Shown: positions 36,343-45,162 of the stretch, one piece after another
Layout: each line of letters starts with the position of its first letter
How positions within the stretch are numbered: the stretch's first letter is position 1
DNA from: CBDUXP01 sp965371225 [NCBI: uncultured bacterium]
Lineage (GTDB): Bacteria; Abyssobacteria; SURF-5; CBDUXP01
Reading direction: 5' to 3'
NCBI GenBank assembly: GCA_965371225.1
Contig: CBDUXP010000016.1
Coordinates: 11,705 to 75,704 of the forward strand
DNA length: 64,000 bases
The notes under the pieces: model-generated
Database searches by the model: none
Told to the model about the DNA's origin: nothing
What the model saw: only the letters and a program-made list of their open reading frames with translations
Made by a program: the position numbers and the translations under genes

Positions 36343-36900
36343 ATGGAAGCTAGTACCCATACGGCCGAAGTGGCCCACGAAACGGGCGAAGTAGCCCACG
36401 AAGCGCCTGTCGAGATCGACCCCATGGTGCTCGAACGCGCGATCGAATCCATGCGCGGCGAACAAAATCTCGGCCTGGCGATCCTGGCCGGGTCGGTCAC
36501 GTCCCTACTCTGCGCCGCCGCCTGGGGCGCGATCACCGTGGTGACGGAATACCAGATCGGCTGGATGGCGGTCGGCCTCGGTTTCGCCGTCGCGATTGCC
36601 GTGCGTCTGGCCGGCAAGGGCATCGACTCGATTTACGCCGTCATGGGCGCAGGATTCGCTTTGCTGGGTTGCGCCCTGGGCAATCTGTTCGCCGGCTGCG
36701 GCTTCCTGGCGGCCCAGGAAAGCGTGCCCGTCTTCCAGGTGCTCACGGGCCTGAATGGCGAACTGACCGTCGCGATCATGTCGGCCATGTTCAGTCCCAT
36801 GGACCTCTTGTTCTACGGGATCGCCGCGTATGAAGGGTTCCAGCTCTCGCGCCGCGGGCTCTCGCAGGAGGACCTGGATCGCGCGGCCGGCCTCGCCTGA
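36343..36900 (+). CDS. polytopic membrane protein, unknown function
   Basis: A 185-residue protein I do not recognise. The N-terminus has a short acidic repeat ('AEVAHETGEVAHEAPVE'). Three or four hydrophobic segments follow, at about 43-66, 68-90, 95-115 and 143-165 ('LAILAGSVTSLLCAAAW', 'MAVGLGFAVAIAVRLAG', 'VMGAGFALLGCALGNLFAG'), and the C-terminal tail is polar ('SRRGLSQEDLDRAAGLA'). The topology resembles small YIP1/DUF-type bacterial membrane proteins but no family can be named. It has its own promoter and is followed by a strong hairpin, so it is probably monocistronic and well expressed. Confidence 0.75.
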   Translation: MEASTHTAEVAHETGEVAHEAPVEIDPMVLERAIESMRGEQNLGLAILAGSVTSLLCAAAWGAITVVTEYQIGWMAVGLGFAVAIAVRLAGKGIDSIYAVMGAGFALLGCALGNLFAGCGFLAAQESVPVFQVLTGLNGELTVAIMSAMFSPMDLLFYGIAAYEGFQLSRRGLSQEDLDRAAGLA

Positions 36901-36932
36901 GCCCTCCCCGCGCTTCGATCCTCAATCATCCG

Positions 36933-36957
36933 GCCCCCGGTGCTACGCATCGGGGGC
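36933..36957 (+). terminator. hairpin after the 36343 gene
   Basis: A 10-bp stem (GCCCCCGGTG / CATCGGGGGC, one G-U pair as RNA) with a 5-base loop lies 33 bases after the stop at 36900. It is terminator-like, with only a weak T-stretch further downstream. Confidence 0.55.
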
Positions 36958-37057
36958 TGAGCACTTTCTGGCGGCGGCCACTCGCAAACGGAGGCCGCGC
37001 CTGGGTAGACTGAGCCCCCGCGGCCGCTGCCGACCGGGCCGCCGGAAGGAGTCCACC

Positions 37058-37897
37058 ATGCCTGAGCCAGTCACCACCATGACCGAGCGCGTGTCATTGA
37101 CCGTTGCGGACGGGATCGCCGACGTCCGCCTCAATCGCCCGGACAAGCTGAACGCCATCGACGGCGCCATGTTTCAGGCGTTGGCCGAGGTGGGCGCCGC
37201 GATCGCCGCCGACACCTCGGTGCGCGCGGTGGTGCTCTCGGGGGAAGGGCGCGCGTTCTGTGCGGGTTTGGATTTCGCCAGCTTCCGGGGGATGGCCGGC
37301 GGATCCGGCACCGGACCCGACGTGGGCGAGGCCCAGCCCAAGCTCGAGCGTTTTCCCAGCGGCGCCAACCGCGCGCAGCAAGCCGGATGGGTGTGGCAGG
37401 ACGTGCCCGTGCCGGTCATCGCAGCGGTACACGGATTCGCCTACGGCGGCGGCCTCCAGATTGCCCTCGGCGCGGACATCCGGTTCGTGGCGCCAGACGC
37501 GCGCCTTTCCATCATGGAGGTCAAGTGGGGGTTGATCCCGGACATGTCGGGCACGCAGTCCCTGCGCCGCCTCGTGCGCCTGGACGTGGCCAAGGAACTC
37601 ACCTTCACGGGACGCATCATCGACGGGCGCGAAGCGCTGGCGCTCGGGCTGGCGACGCACGTCAGCGACACGCCGCGGGACGACGCCATGACGCTCGCCC
37701 GCGAAATCGCCGGCCGGAGTCCGCATGCGGTGCGCGCTGCCAAGCAGCTGTGGAACACCACGGACCGGTGCACGCTCGAAGAGGCTTTCCGCATCGAGGA
37801 GACGACGCAACGGTCGCTCATCGGTACGCCCAATCAGGTGGAGGCGGTCATGGCGAACGTGGAGAAACGGGCGCCCGAGTTCACCGATCCCGCCTGA
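37058..37897 (+). CDS. crotonase/enoyl-CoA hydratase family protein
   Basis: A 279-residue crotonase-fold protein. 'VVLSGEGRAFCAGLDFASFRG' and 'AAVHGFAYGGGLQIALGADIRFVA' supply the two oxyanion-hole strands; 'ARLSIMEVKWGLIPDMSGTQSLRRLV' is the region that carries Asp/Glu catalytic residues, here with Asp in 'PDMSG', as in dienoyl-CoA isomerase-like members. The N-terminal 'VSLTVADGIADVRLNRPDKLNAID' is typical. ATG 37058 follows GGAAGGAG. It stands alone, with no beta-oxidation partner next to it. Confidence 0.9.
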   Translation: MPEPVTTMTERVSLTVADGIADVRLNRPDKLNAIDGAMFQALAEVGAAIAADTSVRAVVLSGEGRAFCAGLDFASFRGMAGGSGTGPDVGEAQPKLERFPSGANRAQQAGWVWQDVPVPVIAAVHGFAYGGGLQIALGADIRFVAPDARLSIMEVKWGLIPDMSGTQSLRRLVRLDVAKELTFTGRIIDGREALALGLATHVSDTPRDDAMTLAREIAGRSPHAVRAAKQLWNTTDRCTLEEAFRIEETTQRSLIGTPNQVEAVMANVEKRAPEFTDPA

Positions 37898-37930
37898 GCC
37901 CGGAGGCAGACGCGGGTCTCGCCGCCGCGG

Positions 37931-38416
37931 TCATTCGGGCGAGCAGATGAACAGCGGGATGTCGCGGTCCGTGCGCGCCTGATAGACGTCGTAGTCGGAA
38001 TACACGGCCACCGCGACGGGCCACAGCGCCGCTTTCTCTTCATCGGTTGCCTGCCGTGCGATCATCTGCCGCGTTTGCCCTTTGGCGATGACCTCGATGT
38101 GTGGGTCCGCCTTGAGGTTCCAGTACCACGACGGGTGGATGTGCATGCCCGCCTGTGAGGCGACAAGCAGAACATCGTCGCCATGCGGAATGTGCATGAG
38201 TGGTATGGTCCGCCGCTTGCCCGTCTTCCGCCCGGTCATGGTGACCAGACAGACCGGGCTACCGGCAAACGTGGCGGCGAACCGCCCCTGGGACCGCTGG
38301 AAGATCCAGACGTGCAGCCGGGAGATAAGCCGAATCACCGGCTTCACGTACGGCACGATCCACGCGGGAATCGCGCGCACGTCCTCGCTGGGAACGCGGG
38401 TGACATCGCTTGCCAT
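37931..38416 (-). CDS. nitroreductase/deazaflavin (F420)-dependent oxidoreductase, DDN family
   Basis: A 161-residue split beta-barrel protein. 'FAGSPVCLVTMTGRKTGKRRTIPLMHIPHGDDVLLVASQAG' spans the signature of the DDN family (T-G-R-x-S/T-G), which uses F420H2, or in some members FMN, to reduce quinones and nitro compounds. 'HPSWYWNLKADPHIEVIAKGQ' follows as expected. AAAGGA lies seven bases before ATG 38416. Together with the LLM genes it suggests, but does not prove, that the organism makes F420. Confidence 0.88.
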   Translation of the reverse strand: MASDVTRVPSEDVRAIPAWIVPYVKPVIRLISRLHVWIFQRSQGRFAATFAGSPVCLVTMTGRKTGKRRTIPLMHIPHGDDVLLVASQAGMHIHPSWYWNLKADPHIEVIAKGQTRQMIARQATDEEKAALWPVAVAVYSDYDVYQARTDRDIPLFICSPE

Positions 38417-38620
38417 GGTGTAGTCCTTTCCCTCACCGGCGGAAGGCCGCGGCCGCCGTGCCGGGGCGCGACGGCTGGTGGCCCACCGGGCGGGCAAACT
38501 CCAAGTCCATGCCATGCTAGCGGAATCCCCCTGCGGGATCATGCGCTCACCCACTCAGCGGACCCCGCGCCGGCTCTTGCCCAAGCCCCCGCTGTCGGCC
38601 TCCCTCCGATGCCCAGGGGG

Positions 38621-38648
38621 TTGACTCCGCCCATATATAAGATAAAAT
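38621..38648 (+). promoter_or_regulatory. sigma70-like promoter ahead of the chelatase I-like gene
   Basis: TTGACT (38621-38626) and TAAAAT (38643-38648) are separated by 16 bases within an AT-rich stretch (38630-38665). Transcription would reach the ATG at 38754 after a leader of about 100 bases. Confidence 0.5.
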
Positions 38649-38753
38649 AGTCCTAAATCTTCTATAGGGCCCTGGCCCTGCGTTGTGCACGCGGGAGGCG
38701 GGGCGGGCCCTTGCACCGCGGGAGGACGCCCCTGAGCCCAGGACGACCCGGAC

Positions 38754-39821
38754 ATGAGTGGGACCATCGCCGAGCACCCGTTTCCCTTCTCCGCCCTGGT
38801 CGGGCAGGAGCAGATGAAGCGCGGATTGTTCCTGAACGCTGTGCACCCGCGGCTGTCCGGGGTGCTCATTCGCGGCGAGAAAGGCACGGCCAAGTCCACG
38901 GCGGTGCGCAGTCTGGCGGCGCTCCTCCCGGACCTGCACGTGGTTGCCCACTGCCCCTTCAGTTGCGACCCGGATGCGACAGTGGCCCTTTGCACGCCGT
39001 GCCGCGATGCCGGGCGCCGCGGCGAGACGCTCGGCCGCGCGACCCGGCGCACGCGGGTCGTGAATCTGCCGGTCAGTGCGACCGAAGACCGCGTGGTCGG
39101 GACCCTGGACCTGGAGCACGCGCTGACCGCCGGCGAGAAGCGTTTCGAACCCGGGCTCCTGGCCGAGGCGAATCGCGGCATCCTGTACGTGGACGAGGTC
39201 AACCTCCTGGAAGACCACCTCGTGGACGTGCTTTTGGACTCCGCGGCCATGGGCGTGAACTCCATCGAACGGGAGGGCGTCTCCTACGCGCACCCGGCCC
39301 AATTCATCCTGGTGGGCACCATGAACCCCGAGGAGGGAGAACTCCGTCCCCAACTGCTGGACCGGTTCGGACTGTGCGTCCAGGTCCGGGGCATCGCCGA
39401 CCCCGAGCAGCGCATGGAGGTGGCGAAGCGCTGGCTGGCCTATGAAGACGACCCCGCCGGGTTCTGCGCCCGCTGGCAGGAGCAGGAGGCGACGCTGCGT
39501 ACGGGAATCGTCGAGGCCCGTGCCCGCTTACCGCAGGTCACGGCCAGCGACGCGACGTTGGAACAGATTGCCACTCTCGCGCTGGCGGTAGAAGTGGACG
39601 GGCACCGGGCGGATGTGGTCATGCTCAAGGCGGCGAAGGCGCTCGCAGCCCTGGCGGGGCGTGAGACTGTCGTCGCGTCGGACGTGGCGGGGGCCGCGCC
39701 CATGGCGCTCCAGCATCGATTGCGCCGCCAGCCGTTCGAGGAAATTCGGCCGGACGACGAGCGCATCACCAACGCCGTGCGCGAGGTGCTGGGCGACCTG
39801 GTGGAACGGCAGACCGCGTAG
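38754..39821 (+). CDS. magnesium/cobalt chelatase I-like AAA ATPase
   Basis: A 355-residue AAA+ protein of the BchI/ChlI/CobS-like group. Walker A is 'RGEKGTAKST' (about 40-49), Walker B 'GILYVDEVNLLEDHLVD', and the sensor region 'FILVGTMNPEEGELRPQLLDRFGLCV' matches chelatase ATPases. A Cys4 insert ('CPFSCDPDATVALCTPC') suggests a bound zinc. These subunits power insertion of Mg or Co into tetrapyrroles together with a VWA subunit (here the gene at 40794) and a large catalytic subunit, not seen in the window. The Shine-Dalgarno is weak. It has its own promoter and faces the dehalogenase gene. Confidence 0.88.
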   Translation: MSGTIAEHPFPFSALVGQEQMKRGLFLNAVHPRLSGVLIRGEKGTAKSTAVRSLAALLPDLHVVAHCPFSCDPDATVALCTPCRDAGRRGETLGRATRRTRVVNLPVSATEDRVVGTLDLEHALTAGEKRFEPGLLAEANRGILYVDEVNLLEDHLVDVLLDSAAMGVNSIEREGVSYAHPAQFILVGTMNPEEGELRPQLLDRFGLCVQVRGIADPEQRMEVAKRWLAYEDDPAGFCARWQEQEATLRTGIVEARARLPQVTASDATLEQIATLALAVEVDGHRADVVMLKAAKALAALAGRETVVASDVAGAAPMALQHRLRRQPFEEIRPDDERITNAVREVLGDLVERQTA

Positions 39822-39836
39822 AACCGGTCGTCGCCG

Positions 39837-40742
39837 CTAGTCGGCCAGAAAGTCGCGGATCTCCGCGACGATGCTTGCGGGTTCGTCTTCTTGGAAGAAG
39901 TGGCTCGCGTTCTGCAGTGGCACGAACCGGTGATTCGGGAACAGCTCACGGAACCGGTCGGCGAGGGCGGGGATACATACAGGATCCTGCTCACCCCAGA
40001 ACAGCAGCGTGGGCACGTCGCGGAGCTTGGCCAGCCCCGCTTCCACCTCGGTGATGAACGGCACCCCGGCAGCGATCTGATTCGGCGCAATCCACGTGGG
40101 ATAGCGCCACGCCGGCTTCGCCCAGGGCGCGTTGTAGGCGGCGGCGACCGCATCGCCGAGGCTGGGATCCCGCCGGTCCTGCCCTTGGCGCAGCAGCGGC
40201 GTGGCGACGGCGAGGAAGTAATTGTCCTCAATCACGTTGACCATGTTCTCCGGCGCGCCCATGGCCAGGCTGAAATTGCGCAGGGCCTCGAAGCGCGCGT
40301 TCTGGTCGATCCGGAACGCCCAGGTGTTGCCGATGATCAGCTTGCGGATGAGTTCCGGACGCCGGCCGGCGAAGGCCAACCCGATGGGCCCGCCCCAGTC
40401 CTGGTGGAACGTGACGAGGTCTGTCAGGCCGAGGGCGTCTACCACGTGCTCCATCAAAGCCGAGTGGGTTTCGGGGAGATAGTCGTAGGTGTTCCGGGGG
40501 GGCCGCTCGCTGAACCCGTAGCCGGGATAGTCTACGCAGATGCAGCGGAAGTCCGCGCTCAGGGGCGGGATGATCCGCCGGTACAGGAGCGACCAGGTGG
40601 GGTTGCCGTGGAAAAACAGCAGCGTCGGGCCCACGCCCTCGTCCACGTAGTGCACGGTCAAGCCGTCGATATCCAACCAGTGGTCCGCGAAGGGGTACAC
40701 CTCCGGCGGCACGTCAAACACCCGTTCATGCGCCATGGTCAT
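39837..40742 (-). CDS. haloalkane dehalogenase-like alpha/beta hydrolase
   Basis: A 301-residue alpha/beta hydrolase of the haloalkane dehalogenase branch. 'FFHGNPTWSLLYR' carries the halide-binding Asn47, 'VTFHQDWGGPIGLAFA' has the nucleophile Asp115 (instead of Ser) followed by Trp116, and 'NASHFFQEDEPASIV' supplies His281. These are the residues that displace halide from haloalkanes and hold it; the activity is well supported by motif but the substrate is unknown. ATG 40742 has GGAG eight bases upstream; ATG 40736 and 40769 are alternatives. It sits between the two chelatase genes with no obvious functional link to them. Confidence 0.88.
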   Translation of the reverse strand: MTMAHERVFDVPPEVYPFADHWLDIDGLTVHYVDEGVGPTLLFFHGNPTWSLLYRRIIPPLSADFRCICVDYPGYGFSERPPRNTYDYLPETHSALMEHVVDALGLTDLVTFHQDWGGPIGLAFAGRRPELIRKLIIGNTWAFRIDQNARFEALRNFSLAMGAPENMVNVIEDNYFLAVATPLLRQGQDRRDPSLGDAVAAAYNAPWAKPAWRYPTWIAPNQIAAGVPFITEVEAGLAKLRDVPTLLFWGEQDPVCIPALADRFRELFPNHRFVPLQNASHFFQEDEPASIVAEIRDFLAD

Positions 40743-40793
40743 GCGCTGGTCTCCATCCCGCGCGTCCAAACCTCGGGGGACGTCGCGACTCCC

Positions 40794-43046
40794 TCACTGC
40801 CACAGGCGAACCACCATCGCGCGCCGGGGCGCCGGCGGCGCGGCGGCCAATGCGCCGAGCAGGTCGGGTACCAGTAGATGTTCCAACAGCACGTAGCGCC
40901 CGCGCATGTGCGCGGCCAAATCCAGTAGCAGGGACGGCGGCTTGTGGCTCGGCGTCGTGTCCACGCAGATCACGTCCAGGCCCTCCAACCGCCCCAGCGC
41001 TTCCCCGACCCGCAACGCTTCCTCCCATACATGCCCATCCCCGCCGCCGTGGTACACGCTCGGGCGCCCCCGCGTTTCCCGCAGACCGATGTTGGCGCGC
41101 CCGTCGCTGAGCAGCACCAGGGTGACGGGAGCGTGACTGTCGCGGCGCCGGGCCTGGGCGATGGTCTTGTAGGCGGTCACCAGGCCCGCGGTCAGCGGGG
41201 TGCGGCCCCCCGTGGGCAGGTCAACCAGGCAGCGGCGCGCCAGGTCCGGGCTGTTTGTGGGCGCAAGGAGCAACGGGGCGCTGTAGTCGCGGAACGCAAT
41301 CAAGGCGACCCGGTCGCGCTTCTGATAGGCGTCCCGCAGCAGCGCGAGCACCGCCCCTTTCGACAGGGCCATGACCTCCTCCCCGAGGGAGCCGCTGGCG
41401 TCGACGACAAACAGGATGAGGGCTTTCGTGCGTTGCCGGCGGACCTTTTGGTGGAAATCGCGGCGGAGTACTTTCAGCCCCTGCGCGCCGGTGGGCCGGG
41501 GGCCTAACCCCGTGCGCACGGCGGCGGCGCGAATCGTCGCGTCGATGGCCAAGTCCGTCGGCGCTTCATCGGGATAGGCACGGTGATACCGTCCGCGCTT
41601 GGCCGCACTGTCGCCCGCCACCCGGCGTCCGCTCTGCCCTTTGACCTTGCCGCGACGCCCGCGGCGTTCCTGTAGCAGGTGCACGGCCTGCAGGCCCTCG
41701 GCGATAGGGGTCACGGCGCTCCGGAGCGGCGCGGTGCGCGACCCCCGGTGCGTGATGGCTTGCGGTGGACCGTCGTCTTCCCCCGTGCACTGGCCCCCGA
41801 TGGTGGACTCGCCCGCTGGACGTTCGCCGTCCGGGGAGCGAAACATCTGCCCCACCTGACTCTGGCACCCGCGCGTCATTTCCCCGCCCACGGCATCGTC
41901 ATCGCGCGTCCCGGTCTCGGGCGTTTCCAGCCGCAGGCGGCGCTGGTCCGCGTGCGGTTGGGCCGAGGTGCCGTCCCCCCGGCCCGGCCCGGGGACGCCG
42001 CCCTCTCCCCCCTTCGGCGTGTCGCGCTGCCGGTGGAGCAACACGAACGGGCTCACGCGTTCCAGATGGGTCCGGGTCACGACGGGTTCCCCTTCCCACG
42101 CGGCCCGGGCGCGCGCCGCCTCGGCCAACAAGATGTCCGCCCGATGGCCGGCCACCCCATGCGACACGCTCCACGCAGCAATCTCGCGCATGACCGCGTC
42201 CGGGATTCGCACGCGCGCCAGGCGTGCGCGGACCGTGACGATGTCGGCGCGCAATTTCTGCTGCTCCGCGTCCCAGGCCCGGCCGAACGCCACGGGGTCG
42301 GCCTCGAACGCCAGCCGGCGCTGCATGAGCGCCGTCCGGTGCGCGAGTTCCGTCTCCGCTTCCACACACACGGCCAATCCGAATCGGTCCAACAGTTGGG
42401 GTCGCAGGGGACCCTCTTCGGCGTTCATGGTGCCGATCAACAAGAAGTCGGCCGGATGCCACGCCCCCACGCCCTCGCGGCACACCTGGTTGATGCCCGT
42501 GGCGGCGGCATCGAGGATGGCGGCCACCACGCTCTCATCCAACAGGTTGACTTCGTCCACGTACAGCACGCCCCGATTCGCATCCGCCAGCAGCCCGGGC
42601 TGCAAGGCGGCGGTGCCGTGCCGCAACGCATGCTCCCAGTGAATGGTTCCGATGACGCGATCCAGGGTCGCGTTGAGCGGGAGGGTAATGAAGGGGGCGG
42701 CCTGCACCGCCACCGCGTCCGCGGCATCCGCGCGCACCCGGCATCCGTCGCACCATAGGCGCGGCCGATCCGGGTCGCAGCGGTACGGGCACCCCGCCCG
42801 ATACCGGACGGACGGGAGCAGGGCTGCCAGAGCGCGAGCGGCGGTGCTTTTGGCCGTCCCCTTTTCGCCGAAGAGCAGCACACCGCGCAGCCGGGGGTTC
42901 GCGGCCGCAAGGAGCAGCGCCTGCTTCTGCTCGGTTTGCCCCACGATGGCGGCGAAGGGGTACACGGGCTGCGCCTCGTGTCCCCGGCCGCCCAATGGGT
43001 CCACTCTGCGCACCGCCCGCTCCGGCGGCGGAGGGGCGGCGCGCAT
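40794..43046 (-). CDS. chelatase subunit with AAA and VWA domains (BchD / putative cobaltochelatase type)
   Basis: A 750-residue protein. The N-terminal AAA domain has Walker A 'GEKGTAKST' (60-68), Walker B 'GVLYVDEVNLLDESVV' and 'LLIGTMNAEEGPLRPQLLDRFGLAV', plus a Cys4 insert ('CPYRCDPDRPRLWCDGC'). A low-complexity linker (about 350-510) leads to a C-terminal VWA domain with the MIDAS motif 'VVDASGSLGEE' near 570 and 'LLSDGRANIG'. This layout matches the D subunit of Mg chelatase and the putative cobaltochelatase family. ATG 43046 lies seven bases after the radical SAM stop, so they form an operon; the I-like partner is 1 kb away on the other strand. Confidence 0.9.
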   Translation of the reverse strand: MRAAPPPPERAVRRVDPLGGRGHEAQPVYPFAAIVGQTEQKQALLLAAANPRLRGVLLFGEKGTAKSTAARALAALLPSVRYRAGCPYRCDPDRPRLWCDGCRVRADAADAVAVQAAPFITLPLNATLDRVIGTIHWEHALRHGTAALQPGLLADANRGVLYVDEVNLLDESVVAAILDAAATGINQVCREGVGAWHPADFLLIGTMNAEEGPLRPQLLDRFGLAVCVEAETELAHRTALMQRRLAFEADPVAFGRAWDAEQQKLRADIVTVRARLARVRIPDAVMREIAAWSVSHGVAGHRADILLAEAARARAAWEGEPVVTRTHLERVSPFVLLHRQRDTPKGGEGGVPGPGRGDGTSAQPHADQRRLRLETPETGTRDDDAVGGEMTRGCQSQVGQMFRSPDGERPAGESTIGGQCTGEDDGPPQAITHRGSRTAPLRSAVTPIAEGLQAVHLLQERRGRRGKVKGQSGRRVAGDSAAKRGRYHRAYPDEAPTDLAIDATIRAAAVRTGLGPRPTGAQGLKVLRRDFHQKVRRQRTKALILFVVDASGSLGEEVMALSKGAVLALLRDAYQKRDRVALIAFRDYSAPLLLAPTNSPDLARRCLVDLPTGGRTPLTAGLVTAYKTIAQARRRDSHAPVTLVLLSDGRANIGLRETRGRPSVYHGGGDGHVWEEALRVGEALGRLEGLDVICVDTTPSHKPPSLLLDLAAHMRGRYVLLEHLLVPDLLGALAAAPPAPRRAMVVRLWQ

Positions 43047-43053
43047 GGGGCCC

Positions 43054-44961
43054 CTACAACCCCTTGACCGCGGAGGCGAGTTCCTGCACCGCCTCCGGAT
43101 GCACTTCGTCGGAAATCCCCGGGCGATTGTCGAGGGGATTCAGGCCTCCCCGGAAGGTGCCGCCAGGGTTGTCCCCGGCCCTTTTGTCGAGCGGGTTGCG
43201 CACTTTCCCGCCGCCCACCACCTTGAGCGCGGTGCCGAGCATGACGCGCCGGATGTTTTGATTCACCCGATTCGTCGCGTAGGCCATGCTGAAGTGCGGA
43301 TGGCTCACCGTGTACGGGTAGTCCAGCGGCCCCAGCTCCTGATCGTTCGCGTACTCGTAGACCTTCGGGCTCTCCGCGCGCGGGTGCATGTTGGCCGGCC
43401 AGAGCAGCTCGTGCAGCTTGCCCATGTGCGCCCGGTACAGGATGTACTTGGAGACGAACCGCTGTTGCCGCGTGGGTTCCCCGAAGAGGCCGCGGTACCG
43501 CCGGTCCAGCTTGACGATCTGCTGCCGCACGAAGCCGTTGGGCGCGAAGCGCTTGTTGGCTTCAAGCAAGGGCCACATTCCCCGCGCAAGGCGCTGGTGG
43601 AATCCGGCCCGCTGCTTCCGCAACTCGGGCGCCTTGGCCGCACGGCAGAACTCGTACCCGTTCAGGTGCAGCTTGAATTGCCGCACCTGCGTCGAGCCCC
43701 ACGTCTCGTACAGTTGCCGGTAGCCCCGGTCGATGAGCATCATCAGCTCGTGCGGCTGGAAGTTGGTGTGGCGCAGGCCGCCGCCATAAAAGTGCACGTC
43801 CTCGAAGGGCACGTCATCCAATCGCCCGTCCTCCTTCATCCGGTCGTACAGGGCCGTGCCCTGGAAGGGGCAGACACGCGCCAGCTGATTCAGGGTCGGC
43901 TGGAGTCCCACGAACCAATCCAAGTCTTCCTGGATGTTGGCCCGCGTATGCCAGTCCCATCCACACATCCACGCGCCGGTCTGTGAGACGCCGATGTTGT
44001 TCAACGTCCTGAACACCGCGTCCGCATCCCCCGCGCGCTTGTTGTAGCCGCCTTCCGCCGCGAATTTGGATTCCACGCCGATGAACACGCTGTTGATGCC
44101 GGTCAGCGCGATCTCCTCGGCCTCCCAGAGTTGATCGATGGCCGCGATGGAGCCGAACGTAAAGAAGGCCAGCTCCTCCAGCCCGAACTCGGTGTCCTGC
44201 CGGATGAGTTCCCCGAGGGCCTTCAGGTGCTGCTTCTGCAGGAAATGGTCTTCTTCGATGATGATCGTGTGCCCGACGTTCTTGTTCAGGCGACGGCGCC
44301 GCTTCATTTCCTCGAAGCATTGCTCTGGCGACAGGAGCTCGTAGCGTCGCTTCCCGTAGTGGTGCGTGGTGGTGCAGAAGTCGCAGCCACTCGGACACCC
44401 GAGGCCGGAGATGAGCATGCCGCTGTTCCCCTCGGGATACGGATCGAGCCACGGCACGGCGAAGCCGCACTTGGGCAGCAGACGCTGCTTGATGGGCTGA
44501 TCGTCCGGATCCCCCAACAAGCCCTGCAGGAAGCGCACCCCTTCGCCGTGACACACATAATCGGCGAGGCGCTCTTGCTCTTCCTTGGAATACGCCTCGC
44601 AAAAGGCCATCACCCCGTAGCTACCCAGGATGATCTTGGACTCCGGGGCCAGGCGGCGAATCGCCTCGCACATGCGCGTCACGATGCCGAGATGCACGTG
44701 GAAGAAACTGATCCCGACGTAGGCATACCCCTTCTGGACTTCCCGCTCGAAATCCTTCCAGGTGGGATACTCCAAAATCTTCGCCGGCCAGGAGATGTTC
44801 TGGGCCAGGATGTGCAGCGCGTGGCAGTGCACGTGGCCCGTGGAGGTGAAGATGTCCTGTCCCCGCGTAAACCGCTGGGACTGGGCATCAGTGAGGGATT
44901 CGTTGAAGCCCCAGGTCGGGAGTTCCCCGGCCGTGGTGCAGAACAGGACGCGCTTTTCCAT
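43054..44961 (-). CDS. radical SAM protein with B12-binding-like N-terminal domain
   Basis: A 635-residue protein. The radical SAM cluster motif is C189-x3-C193-x2-C196 ('GLGCPSGCDFCTTTHH'). The first 150 residues look like a Rossmann-type cobalamin-binding-like domain ('GYAYVGISFFHVHLG', 'SKIILGSYGV') but lack the classic D-x-H-x-x-G, so base-off B12 binding is uncertain. The C-terminal 200 residues are helical and unassigned. It is first in an operon with the AAA-VWA chelatase subunit, which hints at tetrapyrrole chemistry, for example a BchE-like role; that is only inference. GAGG lies eight bases before ATG, and a palindrome overlaps the promoter. Confidence 0.85.
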   Translation of the reverse strand: MEKRVLFCTTAGELPTWGFNESLTDAQSQRFTRGQDIFTSTGHVHCHALHILAQNISWPAKILEYPTWKDFEREVQKGYAYVGISFFHVHLGIVTRMCEAIRRLAPESKIILGSYGVMAFCEAYSKEEQERLADYVCHGEGVRFLQGLLGDPDDQPIKQRLLPKCGFAVPWLDPYPEGNSGMLISGLGCPSGCDFCTTTHHYGKRRYELLSPEQCFEEMKRRRRLNKNVGHTIIIEEDHFLQKQHLKALGELIRQDTEFGLEELAFFTFGSIAAIDQLWEAEEIALTGINSVFIGVESKFAAEGGYNKRAGDADAVFRTLNNIGVSQTGAWMCGWDWHTRANIQEDLDWFVGLQPTLNQLARVCPFQGTALYDRMKEDGRLDDVPFEDVHFYGGGLRHTNFQPHELMMLIDRGYRQLYETWGSTQVRQFKLHLNGYEFCRAAKAPELRKQRAGFHQRLARGMWPLLEANKRFAPNGFVRQQIVKLDRRYRGLFGEPTRQQRFVSKYILYRAHMGKLHELLWPANMHPRAESPKVYEYANDQELGPLDYPYTVSHPHFSMAYATNRVNQNIRRVMLGTALKVVGGGKVRNPLDKRAGDNPGGTFRGGLNPLDNRPGISDEVHPEAVQELASAVKGL

Positions 44962-45110
44962 GGTGGACCCCTCGGTCGGCCGGGCCAGAGGCCACAGCCT
45001 ACCCTTGCCGCCTCGGGCCCCCGGCGCCGCGCGGTCAGGGGCGCCTAGTGCCTGGGGCCGCGGTGGATGCGGGGAGCCAGAAGCGCGATGTCGAAGTATC
45101 CGGTATTAGC

Positions 45111-45133
45111 ATCAGTATATCCTGCATACTGAT
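45111..45133. promoter_or_regulatory. palindromic operator-like site
   Basis: A perfect 8-bp inverted repeat, ATCAGTAT - 7 bases - ATACTGAT. It covers the -10 element and most of the spacer of the promoter for the radical SAM-chelatase operon, as a repressor binding site would. No regulator gene is adjacent, so the factor is unknown. Confidence 0.6.
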
Positions 45134-45142
45134 ATGAGGCAA
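45114..45142 (-). promoter_or_regulatory. sigma70-like promoter of the radical SAM-chelatase operon
   Basis: On the minus strand, TTGCCT (45142-45137) and TATACT (45119-45114) are separated by 17 bases. The predicted start near 45107 leaves a leader of about 145 bases before ATG 44961. The palindrome at 45111-45133 overlaps it. Confidence 0.6.
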
Positions 45143-45162
45143 GCTCATTTTCCGAATGCCGC

